Assembly: GCA_030447315.1 (NCBI GenBank)
Contig: JAUJPD010000001.1
Span: 47,971-111,970 of the forward strand
Direction of reading: 5' to 3'
Length of the DNA stretch: 64,000 bases
From: Actinomycetota bacterium
GTDB lineage: Bacteria; Actinomycetota; CADDZG01; WHSQ01
The translations under genes and the position numbers were made by a program. Under the pieces are notes generated by a model. It ran no database searches, was not told where the DNA came from, and worked only from the letters and a program-made list of their open reading frames with translations. Positions 53,886-62,578 of the stretch are shown piece by piece. Position 1 is the stretch's first letter. The number at the start of each line of letters is the position of its first letter.

Positions 53886-54116
53886 GCGGCTGGTGTGTCG
53901 TGCTAGGGAGCAGAGCGGTGTCGCTCCGTGGGCGAGGCCAGCGCGTGACGCGCTGCGGGTGGGTGTGGTGCTAGGGAGCAGAGCGGTGACGTTGCGTGGG
54001 CGGAGGCCATGCGTCGTGCGTGCGGCTGGTGTGGTGCCGTCGAGCAGCTCCGGGTGCGACGGGCGGAGGCCAGCTCGCCACTGGCGCGGCTGGTGTGTGC
54101 GCTGAACGAGCGGCGC
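53886..54116. repeat. About 3.5 imperfect tandem copies of a ~67-bp unit
   Basis: Unit starts GCGGCTGGTGTGTCGTGCTAGGGAGCAGAGCGGTG.. at 53886, GCGGGTGGGTGTGGTGCTAGGGAGCAGAGCGGTG.. at 53955, GCGGCTGGTGTGGTGCCGTCGAGCAGC.. at 54022, GCGGCTGGTGTGTGCGCTGAACGAGCGG.. at 54086; shared GGGCGGAGGCCA segments. Confidence 0.85.
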
Positions 54117-54137
54117 GGGAGCCGGTGGATCCCTTCG

Positions 54138-54525
54138 TTAGCTGAAGATGTCCGAGAGGCTGTATCGAAGGAGACCGGATACGAGCGCCACCCCCGAGCG
54201 CGGCTATCCACCACCGCAAGGGCCGCGAGCGGAGGAAGGGATCCGGGAGCTCCGGCGCCTCCGGGGGAGGTTCCGGCTGGTCGAACTCGAAGTGGTCGGC
54301 CGAGGGATCGCTGATCAGAGCGCGGGCGTTGACGAGCTGGTCGTCGGGGACGTAGATCGTCACCAAGGCGAACGGGTCCGAGGCTCCGTAGCGCCAGACA
54401 CCCGGAGCCTTCTCGAGATGGGTGCGGATCCCCTCCGCCTCGAGACCCCCGGCCACCAACTGCGCGTCAATCTCGCCGTTGGTCTTGGTCAGCTCCACCC
54501 AGCGGGGGCCGGGCTCCTCGAGCAC
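54138..54525 (-). CDS. DUF2007-like domain plus C-terminal TM protein; apparent frameshift at a homopolymer
   Basis: VLEEPGPRWVELTKTNGEIDAQLVAGGLEAEGIRTHLEKAPGVWRYGASDPFALVTIYVPDDQLVNARALI..RPLRWWIAALG, then after one-base removal in a G5 run GVALVSGLLRYSLSDIFS-stop. GTG start overlaps the ACAD stop. Confidence 0.62.
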
Positions 54526-55685
54526 TAGAGCTTGCCGAAGATCTGGCGCGCTATGACGACGCGCTGGATCTGGTTCGTCCCTTCGTAGATCTGAGTGATC
54601 TTGGCGTCGCGCATGAACCGCTCCACCGGGTACTCGCGGATGTAGCCGTAGCCGCCCAGGGCCTGCACGCAGTCCGTGGTCACCGCCATGGCGACGTCGG
54701 AGGCATAGCACTTCGCGATGGCCGCCCAGTAAGAAACATCCGGCGCCTCGTCGTCGACGGCGGTGGCGGCCTTGAAGACGGCCATGCGGGCGGTCTCGAT
54801 CTTCATCGCCATGTCGGCGAACATGAACTGCATCCCCTGGAAGCCGGCGATGGGCTGGCCGAACTGCTCGCGTTCGCGGCAGTAAGCGACGGCGAAGTCG
54901 AATGCGCCTTGCGCGATGCCCAGCGCCTGTGCTGCGACCGTCGGCCGAGAGAAATCGAGCGTGCGCATCGCCAGCCGGAAACCCTGGTTGACCTCCCCGA
55001 CCACGTTCTCGACCGGTACCCGCACGTCGTTGAGGATGACCTCTCTCGTGGGCGACCCTCGGATGCCCATCTTGTCTTCCTTGCGACCGAGCTCGACGCC
55101 CTCCATGTCGCTCGACACCAGGAAACAGGTGATGTTGCGTCCCTTGACCGCGTCTGGGTCCGTGACCGCGAAGTAGGTGTAGAGATCGGACGCTCCGGCC
55201 CCCGTGATGAACCGTTTCGAGCCTTTGAGGATCCAGCCGTCTCCATCTTTCGTTGCCTTGCTGCGCATCGCGGCCGCATCCGACCCCGAGCCGGGCTCGG
55301 TGAGGCAATAAGACATGCGGTGGTCGCCGTTGGTGAGTCCGGTGCACACCAGCTTCTTCTGGTCGTCGCTTCCCGCGAGCAGGACGGGGATCGCTCCGAG
55401 CTTGTTCACAGCGGGGATCAAAGAGACGCCTGCACACACGCGCGAGATCTCTTCGACCAGGATGCATAGCTCGACCGCGCCGCCTCCGGCACCGCCGTAC
55501 TCCTCGGGATAGGACACACCAGCGAAACCCGCGTCGACCAGGGCCTTGTCCACGTCATGGGGATACTCGTCCGCCTCGTCGATCTCGGCGGCACGCGGGG
55601 CGATCTTGTCCTGCACCAGCTCGCGCACCGAGCTGCGGAACATCTCTTGCTCTTCGGTCATGTGGAAAGACAGCCCGTGACTCAT
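54525..55685 (-). CDS. Acyl-CoA dehydrogenase
   Basis: MSYCLTEPGSGSDAAAMRSKA; FGQPIAGFQGMQFMFADMA; QALGGYGYIREYPVERFMRDAKITQIYEGTNQIQR. Confidence 0.95.
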   Translation of the reverse strand: MSHGLSFHMTEEQEMFRSSVRELVQDKIAPRAAEIDEADEYPHDVDKALVDAGFAGVSYPEEYGGAGGGAVELCILVEEISRVCAGVSLIPAVNKLGAIPVLLAGSDDQKKLVCTGLTNGDHRMSYCLTEPGSGSDAAAMRSKATKDGDGWILKGSKRFITGAGASDLYTYFAVTDPDAVKGRNITCFLVSSDMEGVELGRKEDKMGIRGSPTREVILNDVRVPVENVVGEVNQGFRLAMRTLDFSRPTVAAQALGIAQGAFDFAVAYCREREQFGQPIAGFQGMQFMFADMAMKIETARMAVFKAATAVDDEAPDVSYWAAIAKCYASDVAMAVTTDCVQALGGYGYIREYPVERFMRDAKITQIYEGTNQIQRVVIARQIFGKL

Positions 55686-55725
55686 CGGGCGATGGTACTT
55701 GAGGGCCGCTTAGGGTTTCGCCCTC

Positions 55726-56979
55726 ATGACCCTCCCAGACCGCACGCTGCGGATAGCGCTTCTGACCTACCGGGGCAATCCGTTCTCTGGAGGCCAGGGG
55801 GTCTACGTCCGCTATCTGTCCAGGGCGTTGTACGAGCTCGGCCACGAGGTCACCGTCTTCTCGGGCCAGCCCTACCCCGATCTGGAAGAGGGCGTCGCGT
55901 TCGAGGCGGTGCCCAGCCTGGACCTGTACCGGAGCGACGACCCCTTCCGGGTGCCCCCTTGCAGCGAGCTCCGCGACGCTATCGACGTACTGGAGCTGAC
56001 GACGATGTGCACGGCCGGATTCCCCGAGCCTCTGACCTTCTCTCTACGGGCCGCCCGGCGGCTGCTCCAGGAGCGAGGCCGCTTCGACGTGGTTCACGAC
56101 AATCAATCTCTCGGATATGGGTTGCTTCGGATGCAGGGGGCCGGGCTCCCGGTGATCGCCACCGTGCACCACCCCTGTTCGATCGACCGGGACCTCGCGC
56201 TGGCCGCCGCCCACGGCTGGAAACGCACACTCTCGTTGCGTCGCTGGTACGGCTTCACCCGGATGCAGGCTCAGGTGGCCACGCGGCTCCCGCGCCTGAT
56301 CACCGTCTCCGAAGCCGCTAAAGCCGACGTGATCAGAGGGTTCGGCGTAACGGAGGGTCGTGTTGCAGTGGTGCACAACGGCGTCGACACGGTCCTGTTC
56401 GCACCGGCTTCAGGGGATCTTTCCGTGCCGGGACGGATCACCACCACGGCCAGCGCAGACGTTCCCTTGAAAGGCCTGGTGTTCTTGATAGAGGCGCTGG
56501 CGAAGCTTCGTACGGAGCGAGACGATGCGCACCTCGTCGTGGTCGGGGCGAACCCCGAACGCGGACCCGTGCGCGAGGCGATCCAGCGGTTCGAGCTCGG
56601 CGATGTTGTCACGTTCGAAAGCGGCATCGGCTGGGATCGTTTGGTCGAGCTCTATCGCCAGGCGCAGGTGGCCGTGGTTCCGTCCCTCTACGAGGGCTTC
56701 TCGCTTCCCGCGACCGAGGCCATGTCCTGCGCCACGCCGCTGGTAACCACCGCTGCCGGAGCGTTGCCCGAGGTCGTGGGTCGCGACGGTGAGGCGGCGC
56801 TGGTGGTGCCGCCGGCCGACGCCGATGCGCTGGCCGCGGCGATCGCCCGGTTGCTGGAAGACAGGTCGCTGCGCCACCAGCTCGGACGCGCCGGCCGCGC
56901 GCGCGTGCACACACGCTTCAGCTGGCGGGCGGCGGCGGAGGCAACCGTGGCCGAGTACCACCGGCTGATGCACGGGTGA
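55726..56979 (+). CDS. Glycosyltransferase family 4
   Basis: MTLPDRTLRIALLTYRGNPFSGGQGVYVRYLSRALYELGHEVTVFSGQPYP...VVPSLYEGFSLPATEAMSCATPLVTTAAGALPEVVG. Confidence 0.93.
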   Translation: MTLPDRTLRIALLTYRGNPFSGGQGVYVRYLSRALYELGHEVTVFSGQPYPDLEEGVAFEAVPSLDLYRSDDPFRVPPCSELRDAIDVLELTTMCTAGFPEPLTFSLRAARRLLQERGRFDVVHDNQSLGYGLLRMQGAGLPVIATVHHPCSIDRDLALAAAHGWKRTLSLRRWYGFTRMQAQVATRLPRLITVSEAAKADVIRGFGVTEGRVAVVHNGVDTVLFAPASGDLSVPGRITTTASADVPLKGLVFLIEALAKLRTERDDAHLVVVGANPERGPVREAIQRFELGDVVTFESGIGWDRLVELYRQAQVAVVPSLYEGFSLPATEAMSCATPLVTTAAGALPEVVGRDGEAALVVPPADADALAAAIARLLEDRSLRHQLGRAGRARVHTRFSWRAAAEATVAEYHRLMHG

Positions 56980-56986
56980 TGCAGAG

Positions 56987-57703
56987 ATGCTGACCGTCGA
57001 GCTCGATGCTTTAGGGGTTGCTGCCGGAGACCGCGTGCTGGACCTCGGCTGCGGGACCGGCCGGCACGCGTATGCGGCCCTCGAACGCGGGGCACACGTG
57101 GTCGCGCTGGATCTGGATCCCTCCCTGCTTCATGAGGTGGGCGCGATGTGCGCGGCGCTCATCGCTGAAGGCCCGGCTCCGGAGGGCTCCAGCGCGACGT
57201 TCCTGTGCGGTGACGCCACCGTTCTTCCGTTCGCGGATGGCTCCTTCGACCACGTCATCGCGTCCGAGGTTCTGGAGCACATCCCGCAGGACTCGCTGGC
57301 GATCCGCGAGATAGCCCGTGTGCTTCGTCCTCGCGGTCGCGTCGCAGTCACCGTCCCGCGCTGGTGGCCCGAACGCGTCTGTTGGGCGCTGTCGGACGAG
57401 TATCACGCGAACCAGGGTGGCCACGTGCGCATCTATAGAGATCGTGAGCTGACGGACAAGCTGACGGAGCACGGGTTGAGATCGAAGCGGGCGCACCATG
57501 CGCATGCTCTGCATGCTCCCTATTGGTGGCTCAAGTGCGCCAGCGGTGTGCGCGACGGAGACGCCCCTCTGCCGAAGCTCTATCACCGCATGCTGGTGTG
57601 GCAGATACAGAAAAGAAGACGCTCGCTGGACCTCGTCGAACGAGCCCTCAACCCGTTGCTCGGCAAGAGCCTCGTTGTGTACGCGGAGAAGATCAGTGCT
57701 TGA
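56987..57703 (+). CDS. Class I SAM-dependent methyltransferase
   Basis: DRVLDLGCGTGRHAYAALERGAHVVALDLDPSLL...DGSFDHVIASEVLEHI. Confidence 0.92.
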   Translation: MLTVELDALGVAAGDRVLDLGCGTGRHAYAALERGAHVVALDLDPSLLHEVGAMCAALIAEGPAPEGSSATFLCGDATVLPFADGSFDHVIASEVLEHIPQDSLAIREIARVLRPRGRVAVTVPRWWPERVCWALSDEYHANQGGHVRIYRDRELTDKLTEHGLRSKRAHHAHALHAPYWWLKCASGVRDGDAPLPKLYHRMLVWQIQKRRRSLDLVERALNPLLGKSLVVYAEKISA

Positions 57704-58700
57704 GGTAGCGCGGCTTGAGGTCGCGCGCGCCCTAACCGGCGCGGAGATGGCCCGCACGGTGCAGGCGATAGCTTCGGTGCAGCTGCCCAGCGGCGCGATC
57801 CCCGAGTTCCCCGGTGGCGTCACCAACCCCTGGAACCACATCGAAGCTGCTATGGCCTTAGACGTCGGCGGTCTGGCCGAAGCGGCGAGTCGCGCCTACG
57901 GATGGCTGGCGGAGACGCAGCGACCCGACGGAGCATGGTGGGCCGGCTACAGGGCACCGAGGCCGTAGATCAGACCCTCGACTCGAACTTCTGCTCCTAC
58001 GTCGCCTTCGGCGTGTGGCATCACTACGAGTGCGCGGGCGACGCCGACTTCCTCGAGGAAATGTGGCCGGTGGTCGAGGGGGCCGTGGGTTCCGTGCTCG
58101 ACCTGCAACGAGCGGATGGCTCGATCTCGTGGGCGAGAGACGCGCGCGCGTGGCCCGCTGCGCTGCTCACCTCGTGCTCTTGCATCCTCATGAGTCTCAG
58201 GAGCGCGCTTGCCATAGCTCGGACGCTGGGTCACGAGCGCCCGGAGTGGGAGCTATCGATGTCGGTGCTGAAGGAGTCGATCCATAGAGGCGACGACGGC
58301 TTCGAGCCCAAGGACCGGTTCTCGATGGATTGGTACTACCCGGTACTGGCGCGCGCGCTAGAGGGGGCCGAAGCCACCCGGCGGTTGAAGGAACGCTGGG
58401 AGCGTTTCGTCATCGCCGGTCGCGGCGTGCGGTGTGTGTCGGATCGGCCCTGGGTGACCGCGGGTGAGACCGCGGAGCTCGTCCTCGCCCTTCACGTCGC
58501 GGGCCTGAGCACCGAAGCGGGCTCGTCCTGGAGTGGCTCCGACACCTGAGAGACGACGACGGCGCTTCTGGATCGGACACCTGGCCCCAAGGAACGGTGT
58601 GGCCGCGCCGAGCCGACCTGGGGCTCCGGGGCTGCTACTGGATGGCGGAGGCCCCACCGCCCGGTGGCCGGCGGCCCGGCGGCGAAGGATCCGCAGGCTC
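57696..58700 (+). pseudogene. Six-hairpin/terpene-cyclase-fold-like protein ('prenyltransferase'-like), frame-disrupted
   Basis: VLEVARLEVARALTGAEMARTVQAIASVQLPSGAIPEFPGGVTNPWNHIEAAMALDVGGLAEAASRAYGWLAETQRPDGAWWAGYRG / TEAVDQTLDSNFCSYVAFGVWHHYECAGDADFLEEMWPVVEGAVGSVLDLQRADGSISWARD...; frame change at ~57.95 kb and again near 58.5 kb. 3' end approximate. Confidence 0.6.
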
Positions 58701-59240
58701 CCTCGAGTCGCGGCCTCCTCGAATCGCCCGGAATCCAACGCCCGGCGGTAGATCTCGAAGGGGGACGTCCCCTGCTCGGCCGGATCCGGGAAGACGTCGT
58801 GGATGGCGGCGATCACGTGGGGAGACCACAGCTCCAGGTCGCGCCGCCGGCGGCTGCTGTGGCCCCCGTCGATGAAGACCATCCCGAGCGGTGTGCCCGT
58901 TCTGCCCACGACCTCGGAGGCAGCCACGATCCCCACGACCACTTCACCTAACCCGGCTTGCTCGATCGTGGTGCGGAACGCTCCGAGGGTGTCCACCCGG
59001 CCCCCAGGATCGGTGAGAGCCCGGTCGTGATACTGCTGGCCGGGTTGATGCTCTTCCGAACCGCGGTGATGGTCGATCGAGAACACGACGCCGGCGGCTG
59101 TGGCCTCGCGCACGCCGGCGGCGAGTAGATGGTGCCGATCTCGACAACGGGTCCCAACCTCCGAGTAGCTGCCGATCTCGACGGACGTCCCAACCTCGCC
59201 CCTCGGCCTCGTAGAGCAAGAGGCCTTCGTCGTCCGGCAT
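58640..59240 (-). pseudogene. Class I SAM methyltransferase (CmcI-like), frame-disrupted; boundaries approximate
   Basis: MPDDEGLLLYEA / VEIGSYSEVGT / GVVFSIDHHRGSEEHQPG / VDTLGAFRTTIEQAGLGEVVVGIVAASEVVGRTGTPLGMVFIDGGHS / WSPHVIAAIHDVFPDPAEQGTSPFEIYRRALDSGRF in different reverse frames. Confidence 0.6.
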
Positions 59241-59272
59241 GAAGCCGATCGTCGTGTGTCCGGGTCCACCGG

Positions 59273-60855
59273 TCAGGCGTGTGTGTTAGGAGCTAACGGG
59301 GATATCCATCCGGCTCGGATCATCCCGTGACGGTCGCTCGGGCCGTCACCTGACCAGACGGATTCGACGATGTTCTCGGGCTGCGAGAAGAACGACTCGA
59401 CGAAGCCCCGTTGTTTGATACGAGAGCGAACCTGGTAGCGGCCGGGGCCGAGGAGTCGAGCAGGCCGCGGGACCCGGCGGCCCCAGGTGTTGGCGCTGGC
59501 GTCGAAGGTCGTCTGGTTCCAGATAGGACGATCGCAGTGCCACGGCAGCATGGCGCCTAGCTCGGCATCCCACCAGTAGCAGCCGGAGCCGCTGAAACGC
59601 CGCAGGCTCACCTCCACCGCTCTCGGCTCAGGCCCGAAGGCGCCGGCGTCCGCGGTGCCTGTGATGTATCGGAAGAGGTTGATCTCTATGGTGCTTCCTT
59701 GCCGCGGATAGGAGACATCAGACGAGGCGGCGGATCTCCGTGGATGATCTCTTCGCAGTTGTCCGCGCTCGCCGAATCACAGATGTCGAACCCCTCGCCG
59801 GCATCACCGCCGCCGCGTGCCAGGAAGTCGTCGCCGGCGCGGCCGAACAACAGGTTGTCTCCCAGCGATCCGATGATCGAGTTGGCGCCATCGTCGCCGT
59901 AAAGCTGGTCTGCGTAAGCGGAGCCACTCAGGTGCTCGAAAGCAATGATCGCGTCGCTGCCATGTCCCACGGCGGTCTCCGCGGCGAGGTCGGCTTGGAC
60001 GCCGGCGGACGCCTGAAGGAAGGACGAGGTGTCGCCTCCGGCCCCCCCGTCCAGGAAGTCGTCGCCCGCGCCTCCCTCGATGGCGTCGTCACCGTCGCCG
60101 CCGGATAGGAAGTCGGCACCATCGTCACCGTCGAGGAGGTTGCTCTCGCCGCTGCCGATGACGCGGTCGTCGAACATCGACCCCGCCACGTTCTCGATGC
60201 CCACGAGGGTGTCCCCGCTAGACACGAGCGGGCGTGGCTGCGTGAGATCTAGCTGAATACCGGCGTCTTCGAAAGTGAACGCCACGGTATCGCCGCCTCC
60301 CGAGCCGCCGTCCATGACGTCCGCACCGAGACCGCCCACCAGAAGGTCCTCATCCGACGAACCGGATCCTCCTTCCAGAAGGTCAGAGCCGCGCCCGCCA
60401 AACAGGAAGTCGCGAGACCCATCTCCCCCTTCGAGGTGATCGTCACGCCCGGCTCCGACCAGGGTGTCCGTACCGTCGAGCCCTCGCAGCCGGTCGCTGC
60501 CCGCCTTGCCGTCGATGTAGTCGTCGCCGGCGCCCCCGATCCCGACGTCTCGGCCCGGCCCCATGGAGATGAGGTCGTTGTCATCGCCTCCGGATACGTA
60601 GACGCGGCGGCCGAAGGCGCAGATCCGGTCCTTGCCGCCGCCGCCGAGCACCACTACATCGGCCGCTCTGGTGACGATGAGGTCATTGCGCGGAGTGCCT
60701 TGGATGATCCCGCGGCTATCGGGACGCGTCAGCTCCCCGATCCGGTCGAAACACACATAGAGCTCGACGGCCGTGGACGACCACACCGGAACCGCCGCGC
60801 CCAGGGTCATGGCGACCAGGCCCCCCGCCAGCAGGACGGCCACCGTCTTCCTCAT
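59273..60855 (-). CDS. Secreted RTX-type repeat protein, probably with C-terminal Ig-like domain after a frameshift
   Basis: Signal peptide MRKTVAVLLAGGLVAMTLGAAVPVWS; GGxGxD repeats to ...CEEIIHGDPPPRLMSPIRGKEAP-stop at 59686; next reverse frame continues STIEINLFRYITGTADAGAFGPEPRAVEVSLRRFSGSGCYWWDAELGAMLPWHCD... Confidence 0.7.
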
Positions 60856-61004
60856 CTGCTGCACCCTTCTCTTTGCCGCTGCTCCTGCTGCCGGTGGTCT
60901 CCGGGCACATCCCCCACCATCATCAACGTATCGGCACCATTTCTCGTTCCTTTGAGGCCGTCGAATAAGCTCCTCGACCCACACACCAAGGAGGTTCAAC
61001 AGCC

Positions 61005-62351
61005 GTGACCGGGGACATCTCTCAGATCAGAGAAGCCATCTTGCAGGGGGCCGGGGGCGACGAGATCGCCGCGCTGCAGCTTCCAGAGAGCATCACGGCG
61101 GCCTTCACCCGCAAGGACCAACAAGACATGTTCGAGGGCATGGCATCGGAAGAGAAAGACCCTCGCAAGTCCCTTCACATCGACGAGGTGCCGCTGCCCC
61201 CTCTCGGGCCCAACGAGTGCCTGATCGCGGTGATGGCCTCGGCTATCAACTTCAACACCGTGTGGACTTCCATCTTCGAGCCGGTCTCGACCTTCGCGTT
61301 CCTCGAGAAGCTCGCTCGAGAAGGCGAGCTGGGGGCCCGTCACGACCTCGACCATCACATCGTCGGCAGCGACGCATCCGGAGTCGTCCTGAAGACGGGG
61401 CCGGGGGTAACCCGGTGGAAGCCGGGCGACGAGGTGACGGTCCACTGCAACTACGTGGACCTGGAGGCACCTCAAGGCCACGACGATTCGATGATGGATC
61501 CGGGTCAGCGCATCTGGGGCTTCGAGACCAACTTCGGCAGCCTGGCGGAGATATCGATGGTCAAGGCCAACCAGCTCATGCCCAAGCCGAAGCACCTCAC
61601 CTGGGAGGAGGCCGCTTGTCTGGGGCTGGTCAGCTCGACCTCGTATCGGATGCTGGTCTCTCCCAACGGGGCCACCATGAAGCAGGGCGACGTCGTGCTG
61701 ATATGGGGCGCGACCGGGGGCCTGGGCGGGTTCGCTTGCCAATACGTCCTGAACGGGGGCGGCATCCCCGTAGGTGTGGTGTCGTCGCAAGACAAGGCGG
61801 AGTTGCTACACGAGATCGGCGTCGAGCACGTGATCGACCGCAAGGCCGAGGGCTATCAGTTCTGGAAGGACGGACGGCAGGACGCCAAGGAATTCCGCCG
61901 CTTCGGCAAGCAGATCCGTTCGATGGTGGGCGAAGACCCCGACATCGTCTTCGAGCATCCCGGCAAGCAGACCTTCGGCGCCAGCGTCTTCGTCGTGAAG
62001 CGCGGGGGCAAGATCGTTACGTGCGCGTCCACCTCTGGCTACGAGCACACCTACGACAACCGCTATCTCTGGATGATGTTGAAATCGATCATCGGCTCGC
62101 ACTTCGCGAACTACAAGGAGGCCTGGGAGTCCAACCGCCTGGCGGCGCTAGGCAAGATCCACCCGATCCTGTCCAAGACCTATCCGCTGGCCGAGACGGG
62201 CGAGGCCGCCTACCAGGTCCACCACAACCTGCACAAGGGAAAGATCGGGATCCGGGTGTTGGCTCCCGAAGACGGCCTCGGCGTGAGGGACCCCGAGCTG
62301 CGCGAGCGGCACAAGGACAAGATCGACCTGTTCCGCCGCTTCAGCGACTAA
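61005..62351 (+). CDS. ccr: Crotonyl-CoA carboxylase/reductase
   Basis: INFNTVWTSIFEPVSTFAFLEKL...HHIVGSDASGVVLKTGPGVTRWKPGDEVTVHCNYVDLE...IWGATGGLGGFACQYVLNGGGIPVGVVSS; SD-like AAGGAGG upstream. Confidence 0.94.
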   Translation: MTGDISQIREAILQGAGGDEIAALQLPESITAAFTRKDQQDMFEGMASEEKDPRKSLHIDEVPLPPLGPNECLIAVMASAINFNTVWTSIFEPVSTFAFLEKLAREGELGARHDLDHHIVGSDASGVVLKTGPGVTRWKPGDEVTVHCNYVDLEAPQGHDDSMMDPGQRIWGFETNFGSLAEISMVKANQLMPKPKHLTWEEAACLGLVSSTSYRMLVSPNGATMKQGDVVLIWGATGGLGGFACQYVLNGGGIPVGVVSSQDKAELLHEIGVEHVIDRKAEGYQFWKDGRQDAKEFRRFGKQIRSMVGEDPDIVFEHPGKQTFGASVFVVKRGGKIVTCASTSGYEHTYDNRYLWMMLKSIIGSHFANYKEAWESNRLAALGKIHPILSKTYPLAETGEAAYQVHHNLHKGKIGIRVLAPEDGLGVRDPELRERHKDKIDLFRRFSD

Positions 62352-62578
62352 GGAACATCCCGCGCCCGGCACCGCTACGACGTGGCCGGCCCGGCCATCG
62401 CGGGGCGACGGCCGCCGCCTGATCGGCGGGGGCCTGCTCCTTCCGGCGCCCGCCCGCAGGGCTCGCTCGGCTATCGAGGCGGGCGCCTCAGAGCCCCCGC
62501 TCACGGCCGACCGGCCCCGTCTCCGCTCGTCTTCTTAGGACGGGCGGTAGCGTCGCCCTGGCCGACCGGTTCGTCTTG

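Noticed and set aside
53886-54116. Possible CRISPR array
   Set aside because: Units are directly adjacent with no unique spacers, and no Cas genes were seen.
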